Source of the DNA: Camellia lanceoleosa | Taxonomy: Eukaryota; Streptophyta; Magnoliopsida; Ericales; Theaceae | Direction of reading: 5' to 3' | Assembly: GCA_025200525.1 (NCBI GenBank) | Contig: CM045762.1 | Location: forward strand, 126,051,752-126,115,751 | DNA: 64,000 bases | Part shown: positions 45,553-57,266 of the stretch, piece after piece | Layout: every line of letters starts with the position of its first letter | How positions within the stretch are numbered: position 1 is the first letter of the stretch | Notes under the pieces: model-generated | Database searches by the model: none | What the model was told of the DNA's origin: nothing | The model's input: the letters and a program-made list of their open reading frames with translations, nothing else | Made by a program: the position numbers and the translations under genes

Positions 45553-46623
45553 GCCATTACCCTTCGGCGAAGGCACTGCATCTGGGTTTCCCAGATTTTG
45601 TTCTTGAGTTCAATTTTGGTGTTTCACCCCCATTTCTTGCATATTTTGGCTCTAATCTCACATATACATATGCTAACATGCCATAGACCCCAAATTACAA
45701 CATTAGGAAGCTCAATGTCTTGTATTACTTACATGCATGTCTCAAATTAATCCAAATTCATCACCAACACATCACATTCAAACATGCAAAGCTTACACTT
45801 TCATGATTTATTCTTGCATGTGAGAAATATGCATTCATATCAACTTAATTGGTGAAGAGAGGTTCAAATACATGGTTTTAAACAATATTCAACACAAATC
45901 ATACACATTGTGCTCAAACATGGGGATTCATGGCCATTTCTTACATGCATGTGTTCTAAGACTTTAAATTCAACATATATAGCTCAATCCCCTTACATTC
46001 AAACTAATTCATGCTCTTGGCGATCTAATAAACTTGAATTCACAAGATAATGACTAAAAATGCATGAATCACTCACCAAGGAGCTTTAATCTTCACACTC
46101 TTTGGCTAATTCTTGAATAATCTCCCAAAATCTCCAAGCCTCAAGACCAAAACCTTAATCTCCTACACACTCTCTCTCTCTAAGCCGACCCTCCCTTCTC
46201 TTCTGAGAGTTTGATCAGCCAAATGCAACCAAATAGGAGAATTAAAGTGTAGTGTCCCCTTTTACAACAATTCCCACTAACTCAATTTAATTATAATAAA
46301 TATTTGGGCACTAAATTATCAGTTAAATCAACTTAATATGGTCTGGATCAATTTTTCAATTAAATTTCACCGTAGGCTCTAAAAATTATGCCAATCACAA
46401 TGGCGTAATCAATTCCGAGTTCTGTGGCCGATAAGGCCTCCAATTTAATTTCCAAAGTGGATTATTCAAACAGATATTCCTACGATGAACAGATAGAAAT
46501 TCAAAATCGCATATTATCACACAATGGCACACAAAATCATGCTAAACACATAATCACATTCAGATTAAGGACCAATTAACTAATTACGGAACAGGGGTAT
46601 CACACACTTATTACAACATTACG

Positions 46624-46639
46624 CCCTCACGAAGGAGGG
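46624..46639 (-). promoter_or_regulatory. LTR hairpin (F copy)
   Basis: ccctc-acgaag-gaggg: stem as in D, A and E, with yet another 6-nt loop. Element C landed about 20 bp to the left of it (LTR sense downstream). Confidence 0.6.
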
Positions 46640-49309
46640 TCCGAATGAATAAAAGCTAACTAGTTAGCTAAACTAAACTAATTAAGCTAATTATTACAAC
46701 ACTTTAAATGGCTTAATTAACTATTCTAGGCTAATTAAGTAAAACAATTAAATAATTAACTATCTAAGCTAATTAAATATTACAAATCAAACTAATTAGC
46801 TAAATACTTAACTAATTAATTACAAAGCAACTAAGCTAATTAATTACAACATGAATTAATTAACTAATCTACTTAAATAATTACACCATTTGCATGCATT
46901 AGCTATAACTAATTAACTAAGCAAATTAACTAAAACGCCTAGGGAAAGGAGGGATGCATGCATCCTTGGTTTTTCACCAGAAAGGCCACTGTTTTGCTAC
47001 TGCAAGCCTCTGTTGCACAGAGGCACTTACACTTTCTCCTTCTCCAGATCAACTCTGCTTTGCTTCAGAGACTACTGAATTTTCATTGGTGACCGACAGT
47101 GGGGTTGATCGGCCACTGCTGATGGCTGGTCGACCAACAATGATAGCCGGTCGGCTACTGATGGTGGTCGGTCGAACTGGCTTGGACTTCCTTGTTGTAA
47201 CAGAGAGCAAACAGAGCAAAAACAGTGTACTTTTTGAAGGTTTGTTTGTACTATTTCCCTCCTTATCATCAAACAAGGTCAAATGAGTGATACTCTAGAC
47301 TCTCAAACCATCAACCAAGCAATTTCATTACATGATGGCCAAAGAACCAAGTTTGTACAAGTTTGATAAATGCACAAACAAGACTCAAATGACCATCACC
47401 CTATCATGCATGATCAAGGGCAATGAAGACCTAGGAAAATGACACATTTCATCACTTTTGAGTATGAAATGTTCCATTTTCCTTGTGTTCAAATTAACGT
47501 TCGATTTGAACACATGCAATGCAACACAAATAATGCTTATCTTGCCACTTTTACTTGCCAATTTTGTTTACATGTTTTAGTTGCCAAATCATTCTTTAAT
47601 CAATTTGTCCATTGGTGAGTGTCTTCTAAGATGAAAGAAGTGTCAACCAAGGGATAATGTAAGGCAAGAGAGAGATCATGTTGTTGGTAATGAACCCTCA
47701 AAGAGGTTTAAACCATTAAGCATAATCTCAATCTCAAGCTTAAAGGATCCCAAGCTTGAAACAACCCTTAAAAGCAAATGAAAGAGTGAAGCAAAGAGGG
47801 AGGTTGCAGAGTTTATAGTGCTGAAATTAAGTAAGAAAAGCACTAAAACATAGTAATCAACTCAAACAAGTGGTGTCTAAAGGCCTAAAACACCAAGCTT
47901 ATGAGGACTATTACACTACAAGCATGCAAAACAAAGCACAAACACAACAAACACTTAAAAACAGTCTTAAAACATGTCTGAAACAGCCCTAAAACATGCT
48001 AGAATTAAGCTAACAAAAGCTAGAAAAATAAGCTAAAACATGGAGCATGTTAAGCTAGTAAACAAAACACAAGGAGGGGAGGCTAACCCCTCCAATTTTA
48101 GACCTCAAAACATGATTTTCACTACTGAAATTACTCTGAAATTTAGTGTTCAAAAGTCAAAAAAAAGTGTAGACCGCCCGTAACTCCGCTCCACGCTCGA
48201 GGGCGCGAATTGTTGTTCTTAGCTACTACAGTTCGGACTCATGTCATGGCTCTGAATCTAATCTCACAAAGTGTAATGTAAGACTGATAAATCACCAAAG
48301 AGTCCAAACCCGGCAAATTGTTTTGGAAAATCAATTTTAATCAAAAAGCACCAAACATGGACTGCTTTGCTAGATTTCAGAGTCGCCACCTAAATATTTT
48401 GTTTTGGGGAAATTTAGGAAACCCTGACTCGTGCCTAAGGCCACATGTCCGTCATCACCAAAGTTGCCTCGGCTCGGGAACTTGGGTACGAGAGGGGAAG
48501 GTCATGCAATGAGCACCCTCGCTTGCCCGATCAAAGATCGGCCTTTACTAACATGATATGTTGTTTTTGAAGATGCACGTGTTCTTATTCCGATTTATTA
48601 ATCTAGAATTACTATGTGATGTGGACAGCATACAAGTATAGACTAAATCACTCAAGTTGGAACAAAACATCTCATGCTTGTTTGTTTGAAAATGGTTTGA
48701 AGTTGCTACTCGCAAGTAGGCTAAGTCGTGGATTTTTCCACCCTCAAGTGGGCTTTAGAAAAACATGATTTGCCACTCTCAAGTGGGGTTAAAACTCGCA
48801 TTTCGATGAATTGTTCCAATTTAAGCAATCCAACCTTCATCCACAGGCATTTAGACAGTTAAACACATGAGCACATAGCCTCATGGCAAGCATGCTATCA
48901 TGGCAACACTTACACACATGCAAGGATGCTAAAGCGTAAACACTCACAGTGTACTCCGAGCCAAAAAAGAAGCTAGTTAGAAATCAATGCATGATCCTAG
49001 CTATGTTAATAATGCCTAATGTAACACATACAAAAATGCAACTAAGATATGCTCGGCTATTCTAAGATGTCATGTGGATGCAACTTGATAACATGTAATC
49101 AAATTGGTATTGAAATACAATGTAGTTAGTATGATGCGCCAAGCCCAGTGGATGCAAGACAGATGAATGAATGCAAACATGCGAGCATAAGGATGCTAAT
49201 TGAAACATGTCCTAAAACTAACCATCGAAAGCTGGTAAATAAAAGGGAGAAAGAAATGGGGGTTGGAAGACATGCATCACACACACGCACACTTATTACA
49301 ACAGTTATG

Positions 49310-49325
49310 CCCTCTCAATGGAGGG
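49310..49325 (-). promoter_or_regulatory. LTR hairpin (E copy)
   Basis: ccctc-tcaatg-gaggg, 6-nt loop differing from all others. The minus strand continues with GTTGTAATAAGTGTG. Confidence 0.6.
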
Positions 49326-51733
49326 TCCGAATAATAAGCTAACTAGCCAAATCTAAGCTAATCTACCTAACTAATCTAATTAATCTAATTAAACTAGTTA
49401 TTACACAACAAATTGAATAACTAACTACAACTAATTATTACACAACTTTAATTAATCAAATTAACTAAGTTAGCAACTAACTAAACATGTAAACTACATG
49501 AAATAGGTTGCCTTAGCTCTGCCTTGAACGATAGAGGATGCATGCTAGGTCGCCTTGTTCGGAAATCCATTGCGATGCCCCAATTTGCCTTTGTTTGCAC
49601 TTGTTCTCAGAACTCTGCACAAAGCTCCAGATAGCTTCTACTCCACCATGGAGACTTCCAGGAGCATGGCCGACCACTTTTTGGTGGTGTAGACCACCTG
49701 CTGACCAACCAAACTTGTTGCAGACCATAAAAAGTGGTCGGCCAGCCCCTTTTTCTGGTCTGCCGACCAGAAAATTCTACTACACTCCAGCTTGCTACAA
49801 CAAAGAACAAGAAGGGGCATGGCAATGTATTTGCAAGATATGTGTGCACAACCACTCTCCCTATCATTTCATGAGCTCAAGGGAGTGTAGTTCTCAACTC
49901 TTGGGCCATCAATCAAGCATCGCATTGCACGATGGCCGAGGAGCCAAGTTTGCACATTTCAATGTCGATGAATGCACAAACAACAAATAAGAGCCTTAAC
50001 CTCTATCATGCTTGATCAAGAGGGTCAGCGACCGAGAATTGAGGTACGTTTCATCACTTCAAGTATGAAACGTCCCTTGTTTCTCGTGTTTGGATCAAGG
50101 CCCAATCCAAACACAATGCAATGCACGCAATATGCTCAACCTATCAATGCTAATGGCGTGCAAACAATGCTAATGCAACATGAGCATACAAACACAATAC
50201 AATGCAACATGCAACCACAATGCAAGGTAACAACATGCAATGCTATGTAACAACGTGCAAACAACATGCTCTTCTATGAGTGCTAGAATGGCATGCTCAA
50301 GATTTTATCATGCAAACAATGCATGCATGGCAAACTTAAAAGCTAAGGCCTCTAGGCAAATGAAGTGCATCATACATGAAGCATGCAAGACAATGCACAA
50401 ATGGCCAAACCAAACATGGACAGACCTGAGGTACTTCATAACAGTGGCCAAAACTCAACAAAACCTAGGCATAAAGAGCATGGAATGCACATTCAACTCA
50501 TGGCTCACAAGCAAGGCATAAAGGCACAACTCTTAGACACAATTAAAGAGTGACATGCATACGAATATGGAAATGCTACATGCTCTGAAATGAAGTGTTA
50601 AATGATGCCAAATCACCCCAACAACACAAATGAGGCATGCTAGAAGGCCTAGAGCATAAGGCTAGTTAAGAGCAATACACAAGAAGCATGCAATACTAAG
50701 CTTAAACCACTAAACCAGCTCTGGACAAAGCTTAACCATGCCAAGTTAAGGGTCAAGAACATGCTGAAATGGAGCTCAAGAGCTTAGGCAAACATGGATA
50801 GACATTAGCTCACAAACAAGGCATGAAGGCACAACTTTCAAACGCATTGAAGGAGTGAAAAAATGTGAGAGTATGACAATGAAATGTGCTCTGAAATCAT
50901 GTGAGAACTGAGGCTATATCATGCAAACATCACATTCAAAGCTAATGAGCAAAATTGCACCATGGCTATACAAAGCAAGGCATGCATGACCCAAAACACT
51001 TAAAACAGAGTTTAATCATGGCAAAACATGGATAAAATCATGATGGAGTGTAGTCAAAATAGGCTAGAATGGTGGTCCAAAGTATAGAGCATGTTAGGCT
51101 AGCAATGTAGAATTACACTACAAGTGTATGAACCACTCAAGAGACAACCAAACCAGCCAAAAATAGAGTCATATCAGGCCCAAAAAGTCACAAAAACAAG
51201 CCTAAACAAAGCCACAAAGAAGTGTAAAGACATGCTCATTTGATAGGCCCTCTATGCATACAAACAAGACAAGAGGAGAGAGGACCACCCCCTTTCATTT
51301 CAGGCCTCAAACCCACATTTCCACCACTGAAAATCCACTGGATTTCAGTGGTTAAAAGGCCAAGAGAAGGTGATCTCAAAGGCTTAAAGAGATGGCTCAA
51401 AATAATACAAAATAAGGCACAAAAGGGGGTGGACCAACCCCAACACCAAAGAGGCCTTAAACACGCATTTCAAACACTGGAAAATAAAGATTTTTATAGT
51501 TGAACACTAAACCAAACAAAGCATGCAAAGATGGTTAAAAGTGTAACCAAAACAAAGCTTAAAAAGGGAAAAAAGGGGTTACCCTTGAAGCACTGCAACA
51601 ACATCACCTTCTTCAGCCCAAAACCAGCTTTTATGACCCAAATACCACCTCCAAGGATCTCAGCTCAGAGATGGTGGTGTGTGGCTAGGAGTTGTAGTGC
51701 AAAAGTGAAGAAACAACACACTTTAAGGCACCA

Positions 51734-51744
51734 ATATATATATA
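51734..51744 (-). promoter_or_regulatory. Putative TATA box, LTR E
   Basis: atatatatata followed by gagagagag, about 1000 bp inside the LTR start at 52745. The distance is larger than in D because of the repeat expansion between them. Confidence 0.55.
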
Positions 51745-52294
51745 GAGAGAGAGAGGAATATAGAGAGAGATATATGTATCTCTTTAATGAAGTTTTTTTG
51801 AACCTGGAAAAGAGAGAGAGAGCCTCCCTTTTGTAGAACTCCAAGCTTCAAGCTTCTTGGAGAAGCTAGAAGCTTGGTTAAATCCCTCCATACACGTGTA
51901 TGGAGGATACAATCTGTGCACCCCAGTTGGCACAGCTGGCATCCACAAACTCTGCTGAAAATGCAGGAAAGCTGTCGACCACTTAAAGTGGGTGGCCAGC
52001 TAATTACACTGGTCGGCTGACCAGTGGAAGTGGTCTCCAAGGAGAAAAAGTGGTTGGCCAGGGGGGAGAGGTGGTCTACACCAAGAAAGCAAGGTGGTGG
52101 CATGGTGGGAGACCACTTTTGGTGGTCCAAAGGCCACCAAGACGAGTTGGCCGACTAGAAAACTGGCTGGCGGGGAAGAAAAGTGGTTTTCAGGGAGAGA
52201 AACTGGTCTCCCACCCTCATTCCACCCTCCAAGAAATGAAAACAAGGTTTGTGCCAAAAACAAACCAAAAAAGGATGCAAGACAAGAGTCCGGG

Positions 52295-52680
52295 GGTCGG
52301 GGCGCGCAGTCGGAAGCCTTAAAAACTAGTCTATGGGCACCAAAAGTGGTCTACGACCACAAAAAGTGGTCTCCAAGACCTCTGTGTCCCTCTAGACCAA
52401 GGCAACAAGGCATGGTTCGAAAACCAGGCCAAAAGGAGAATGGTAAGCAGTCCTGAGACAAGGCACGCAGCCGAAGGCTCCGGAAATCGGAAACTAGTCT
52501 CCAAGAAGGAAAAGTGGTCTATAACCACAAAAAGGTGGTCTACAAGACCTCTCTCTCCCTCCAAGGAAGGGAAAACAAGGCTTGGTCCACAAACTGAGCC
52601 AAAATACAAAGAGTTCAGAGGCCCGGAGGCAAGGCACTCAGCTGAAAACTCCGGAAACTTGAAACGAGCACAAACATGCG
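52295..52680. repeat. Tandem 160-180 bp repeat in LTR E, about 2.5 copies
   Basis: Related blocks start at about 52302 (cgcgcagtcggaagcc), 52464 (gcacgcagccgaaggctccg) and 52634 (gcactcagctgaaaactccg). The first two continue through aaactagtct and caaaaagtggtct to ccctctagaccaaggc-like sequence. D holds a single copy near 9173. The open frames in this zone reflect the repeat. Confidence 0.75.
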
Positions 52681-53483
52681 CAATCATTGAGCACTCAAAC
52701 GATGACGTCTGAGTCTTAAGGTCGGTCCAAAATGGGGTGTCTACAAAAACATAGTTTGAAAGTAGGAAACAAAGGTAGAGTGGCCTTACAAGCAATGAAT
52801 AAAGGAGGGTGATTCACCCCCTATCTTTGAATGGCCTATGACTATCAATTTCAACTCACAAAAACAAAGTTTAGACAGTCCAAAAACAGCCCAAAAATAG
52901 TACAAAAATGTGCTGGAGTGAAGACAAAAGTAGCTAAAATAACAAGCTAAAATATTGAGCAATTAAGCTAGGAAACAAGCACAAGGAGGGGAGGCTAACC
53001 CCCTCCATTTTTGGGACTTCAAAACATGATTTTTAGCCTCTGGAAAACTATGAAAATTAGTGGTAAAAATCTCAAAAAGGTTGATGAAGAGATGGGAAAC
53101 ACAAGTGGAAAGGCTCAGAGAACAAGGTTCAAAGAATGGTGATTAACCCCTCTACCTTTAATACCCTTAAACCAAAGCTTCAGCCCATGAAAACAATTGA
53201 AAAGCACTTCAAAATCAGTAAGAAAAGATAGAGAAGAGTTAGTGCAAAGATGCACAAAATTTTACCTCTTGAAGAGAAATAACATTTTTGTTCACAAACC
53301 ACAAGTCCTTCTCTCTCAAAGACTGAAATTTGGACTCAAGAATCTCAACAAGGAGAGCTCAAATATTAGTTTAGGAAGTGTAGAGAGAGGGTGTATAGCT
53401 TGCAAGATAGAGATAGAGAGAGAATTCCAAGTTTTGGACCTTTTAAAAATTTTTGTAACCTTAAACCACGAGGGAAGGCCTGG

Positions 53484-53491
53484 TATATATA
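53484..53491 (-). promoter_or_regulatory. Putative TATA box, LTR F
   Basis: ggtatatatag, about 870 bp inside the LTR start at 54361 and followed by purine-rich leader sequence, in the position seen in the sister LTRs. Confidence 0.55.
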
Positions 53492-53609
53492 GAAAAACAA
53501 CCTAACAAGTCGAAAATATCAAGCCTTGAATAGTTGGGCTTGTGGGGGAGCTGGCCAAAAATATCTAGGTTTATCACCAGTGGCCGATCGGCTAGAAGTG
53601 GCCATCAAA

Positions 53610-53995
53610 AATCTGCTTGAAGGCCCAACTTCAAATGGGCATATCTCCTTTATCTTGACTCCTTTGTAGGTCATTCTTAGTCTAAATTGAATCCCATGAA
53701 GTCTACTTTCCAATGATGGAAGCCTCACATCTAAATTCTAAGTGTGCTAAGAGATATGCGTATTTTAGTGAAGGTTGCTCAGTTTTGGCTTAACCAGATT
53801 GATGCCTAACTTCAACCAACCATATCTCCCTCATCCGTACTCGGCTTTAGGAGATTATTGAGTGTAAAATAAAGCCTTCGAAGTCCAATTTCTAATGGTA
53901 GTGGCCTCACAACTTAAGTCCAAGTGTACAAAAGGATAGACCTGATTTAGTGAAGGCTGCCCGGTTCTCTCTTAACGATTTATGCCCAACTTGTT
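53610..53995. repeat. Two degenerate 180-190 bp repeats upstream of the TATA box in LTR F
   Basis: Blocks starting near 53618 (gcccaacttcaaatgggcat) and 53812 (gcctaacttcaaccaaccat) share CATATCTCC, a GTCCAATTT/TCTACTTTCCAATG run, GGCCTCACA or GCCTCACA, and TTTAGTGAAGG, and both end near a GTTxxCTCTTAAC/GGCTTAACC word. They lie in the U3-like part of the LTR. No protein. Confidence 0.65.
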
Positions 53996-54361
53996 CCCTA
54001 ACTAGGTTTCTTCCCTCTCCTCCAATTTTCTTCAAATTCAAACCTCTAAATAAGATGTTTTAAAATATTTTTGAAAGAGTTCACCTCTTTTCTATTTATT
54101 TCCACTTTGTCCTTGCTTGGTTTACCGAAAAGTGCAATTTTTAACGAAATGTGAGCCTCGGAACATCGTAGAAACATTTGGGAAAAATATTTTGAAAAAG
54201 AGGGTTTTAAGGTCTATTTTAGTCCAAAATGGGGTGTAAGGTTGAGATTTAGAGTTCCTCTTGTTGAAGAAATCGAACGTTTGTACAACGTAACTTTCAT
54301 TGTCGAGTGATCAACCTATGGCGCCCAAGTCTTAAAGGCGGTCAAAAATGGGGTGTCTACT

Positions 54362-57266
54362 GCTGTCTGTATCTGTATGGATATTTTCAAGATAGTCTCA
54401 TATATTTTTATATATAGATGACTTCCACTCATAGTTTAGGGTTAGAAAAGTTTGTGGAACAAAGTTTTGGAAAATATTTCTCTCTCTACATTTCTCTCTC
54501 TCCCTTGTAACTTCTATACCTTTTGCCTAGACACTCCAAACCAAACATTGAGGGTTATTTGTGGAGGTGTTTGAGCTTGCATTTTAAACATTTGAGGGTG
54601 TGAAACTAGTGGTTTGTGATTCAAAGGGTCAGTCCTCTTCAAGAGGTATGACTCCAAGCTTCTTTTCCTTATGCATTGACCATCATTTATTGCTATTTTT
54701 GTACTATTTTTCACCTGTATTTATGGGCTGAAGCTTGTGGTTTAAGGCCATTAAAGGTAGAGGGGTGGATCACCTTTCTTTGAACATTGCTTCTTAGGCC
54801 TTTACCCCTGTGTTTCCCATCTTTTCATTATCTTTTTTTGAGCTTTTAAACACTGATTTTTGGAGGTCTTTCAGAGGATAAAATGTGGTTTTGAAGTCCC
54901 AAAAATGGAAGGGTTACTAGCTTAATTGCTCCATTATTTTAGTTTCTTTTAGTAGATGTTTTTACCTTAGTTTTAGTGTTTTTTTAGCCTATTTTAGGAC
55001 TATTTTTTAGTTGTTTATGTCATTTATGCTTTGTATTGCATGGTTGTAGTATAACAATCCTCATAGGTTTGGTGTTTTAGACATTAGACACCAACCTATC
55101 TGAGTTGATATCATTTATTTCAAGCTTTCCATACTTGTGTTCACCTCTAATCATCTCTGCACGTCTCCCTTTTCTTGGCTTCTTCCTTGCTTTGAGAGTC
55201 GTTTTAAATTGATTGTTTGTTTAAGCTTGAGATAGAGATTGTTGTGTTTAATGGTTTAATCTCTTAGGTGGTTCATTACTAATGGCATGACATCTGTCTC
55301 ACGCCTTAAACCAACCCTTGGTTTGACACTTCCTTCATTTAGTGGACTTAATGCTCATTATTGGACTCAATCGATTAATGAATGAAAGGGTAATAAAATG
55401 GAGTAATAAAATTGGGGTAAAATGAAGCAAGATAATAAAATCAACTTGGGTTCAATCAGATGTTAATTGAACCCCATTGAGTCTTGAATCGTTTCATACT
55501 TGTTAGTGATGAAAATGGTTCAAGGGTCAATGTCAACCGCTTCCCTTGATGAACATCATGATAGGTAGGAGGTTCATGAGTCTTCAATTGTGCATTTATT
55601 GAAATTGTATCCCTTGATTCATAAGCCATCATGCAATGAATTTGCATCGATTGATGGCTTGCGAATCGAGCCTACCTCTCATTTGAGATGTTTGATGATA
55701 AGGAGAGGCAGGGTGGACAGACATCTCCTAAGAATGCTCTATTTGTGCTATGTTTGTTTTCTATTGCAGCAGGGGAAACCCAACATTAGTGGCCAACATG
55801 CCACCTTTATTGGGCGGTCGGCTACCACCGCTGGCCTACCAGCCACCTTTTTCAACTAGGTAGTACCACTTTCTTCACAAAGCATAGCAAAGGCTGAGGT
55901 GCAAAACAATGCAGAGGCATTATCGGGGGGGGGGGGGGGGACAAATTCATGTGTATGCATAAGCCGTTTCCTTACTTCTTAGGACCCATTAAACTTGTTT
56001 TGTTACTAGTAGTATGTTGTGAGTGAACTTGTAATTAATTACTTAGTTAATTACTTCTGTAATGTAACTAGTTAGTTAGTTTAATTAGTTAATTTGTATT
56101 AATTAGTTAGAGTAATTAATTTTGTGTTGTAATTATTTAATTACCCAGAATAGTTAGTTAAATTCGGTGTTGTAATATTAATTAGTTATCTAGCTTAGCT
56201 AATTCATTTCTTAGGAGCCCCTTGTGCGAGGGAGAAATATGTAATAAGTGTGTATGTCTTCCAATCCCACGTCTTTCTCATTTTTATTTCCCTACTTATG
56301 ATGGATAGTGTAGCACATCATATTTTGTTTAGCATTTTCCATGTACAAAGCATCCATTGTCATGCATTCATAAGGCTCAGTTCATCATGCTAACAAACAT
56401 TGTCATTTAAATACTTTTTTGAAAATATGCTTAAAACCGCATGCTATCAAATTTATTCATATGCCATATTTATAGCCGAGCCTATTAATGGCATATCACA
56501 TGTATTGCATTAGTCATGTTGCATTTGTTAGGAACATGCATGTTTTCTAATTGTTTTGCTTTGTTTCGGCTTGCCTTGGAGTACTAGGTGAGCACTTATT
56601 GCTTTAACATATTGCATAAGTGTGATTGGCGCCATATCAAGTATGTTTTCTGTGAGGCTAAGTGCTTAATTGATATACCTGTTTTAATGCCTGTGGATGA
56701 AGGCTAATTGCTTAAATTGGGATAATTTCAGTAATGTGCAAATCAGATAAGTTTTTCCAAGTGGTATATATTCAAAACAATTTTCAAAAACAAACATAAG
56801 ATCATATTCGTACCAAATTTTGCAAATTAGTCTATATTTGTGTGCAACACATAGTAATGTTAGCCTAATAACCAAATCAAAAGTATATAATGTAAATAAG
56901 ATTCACATCATGATTAGTAAAGGGCAATCTTTGATCGGGTGAGTAGGGTGCGTAGTTCATGACCTTCCCCTTTCGTACCTAAGTTCCCGAGCCGAGACAC
57001 TTTGGTGAGGAAGGATACATGGCCTTTAGCAGGAGTCTCAGATTTCCTAAATGTTTTAAAAATATTTAGGTGGCGGCTCGATATCTAGAAAAGCAGTCCA
57101 TTTTTGGCATTTTGATTCAAAATTGATTTTCCAAAAGATTTGCCAAATTTGGACTCTTTTGTGTTTATCTATTTCACATTGCACTTGTGGAATTAGATTT
57201 AGAACCACAAGAGTCTGAACTGTAGGGCTATTGTATCCGAAAGGAGTACGAAAAGTCGAGCTATAG
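54362..57266 (+). repeat. B: 3' LTR, second part
   Basis: Continues the 3' LTR from the gctgt duplication to gagctata at 57266, colinear with 17300-20239 of the 5' LTR. It includes the TATA box (54406-54417), a G16 run (55925-55940; the 5' LTR has C4G11 at that place), the TAATTA zone (56030-56210) and a decayed hairpin (about 56218-56232). After the end, gtttttgg recalls the PBS-proximal gtttctgg of the 5' side. Confidence 0.88.

Larger units (their letters stand above)
36856..46604 (-). mobile_element. C: Tekay/Del-like chromovirus, 9.75 kb, complete with both LTRs, in F
   Basis: Perfect TSD cactt at 36851-36855 and 46605-46609. LTRs are 36856-39618 (2763 bp) and 43838-46604 (2767 bp). The PBS TGGTATCAGACCACGAG (43818-43834) lies next to the right LTR and the PPT (39619-39633) next to the left one, so the element reads on the minus strand. 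In that sense the LTR begins TGTGATACCCC and ends GGTCGTGACA, the ends typical of plant chromoviruses. The interior (39619-43837) has only gag knuckle and integrase remnants. It is the youngest full element here by LTR similarity, yet its coding part is degraded. Confidence 0.93.
43838..46604 (-). repeat. C: 5' LTR (right copy)
   Basis: Starts tgtcacgacc and ends ggggtatcaca. Its tandem array (44447-45047) and all flanking unique sequence match the left copy almost exactly. It holds six exact CCGCTCGAGCG motifs (45381-45552), which the left copy lacks. Confidence 0.93.
48168..52745 (-). mobile_element. E: solo Ogre-like LTR, 4578 bp, in F
   Basis: Starts tgtagaccgcccg and ends aatggggtgtctaca, with the same ends as D, so it is the same subfamily. 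Flanks are aaaag (48163-48167) and aaaac (52746-52750): a TSD with one mismatch in an A-rich target. No internal region. It contains the hairpin (49310-49325), an AT-rich zone (about 49340-49500), a TATA box (51734-51744) and a 160-180 bp repeat near its start (52295-52680). About 280 bp longer than D, mainly from that repeat. The rest (50200-51500) is non-coding LTR sequence. Confidence 0.88.
35747..54361 (-). mobile_element. F: solo Ogre-like LTR in the 3' LTR of B, carrying C and E
   Basis: Starts tgtagctcgc and ends gggtgtctact (last A changed to T), flanked by gctgt at 35742-35746 and 54362-54366. Net length without the two nested insertions is about 4.28 kb, matching a solo LTR. Parts: 35747-36855, 46605-48167 and 52746-54361. 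It has a TATA box at 53484-53491, the hairpin at 46624-46639 and two degenerate 180-190 bp repeats at 53610-53995. Orientation is minus, opposite to the surrounding LTR. The segments contain no protein-coding signal. Confidence 0.85.
17050..57266 (+). mobile_element. Element B: full-span Ogre/TatIV-like retrotransposon with antisense genes, heavily nested
   Basis: The 5' LTR is 17050-20239 and the 3' LTR is 35468-35746 plus 54362-57266. Between them lie the PBS, gag-pol, two antisense genes, minisatellites and a PPT. Net LTR lengths (3190 and about 3179 bp) agree, and the two sequences are clearly the same LTR. Polyprotein order is Gag, linker, PRO, acidic linker, RT, RNase H, aRNH, INT, each with in-frame stops. 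A TSD candidate gagat (17045-17049) is not found after 57266, where gag fragments of another element follow, so the right junction is rearranged or sits on a different target. Confidence 0.85.
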
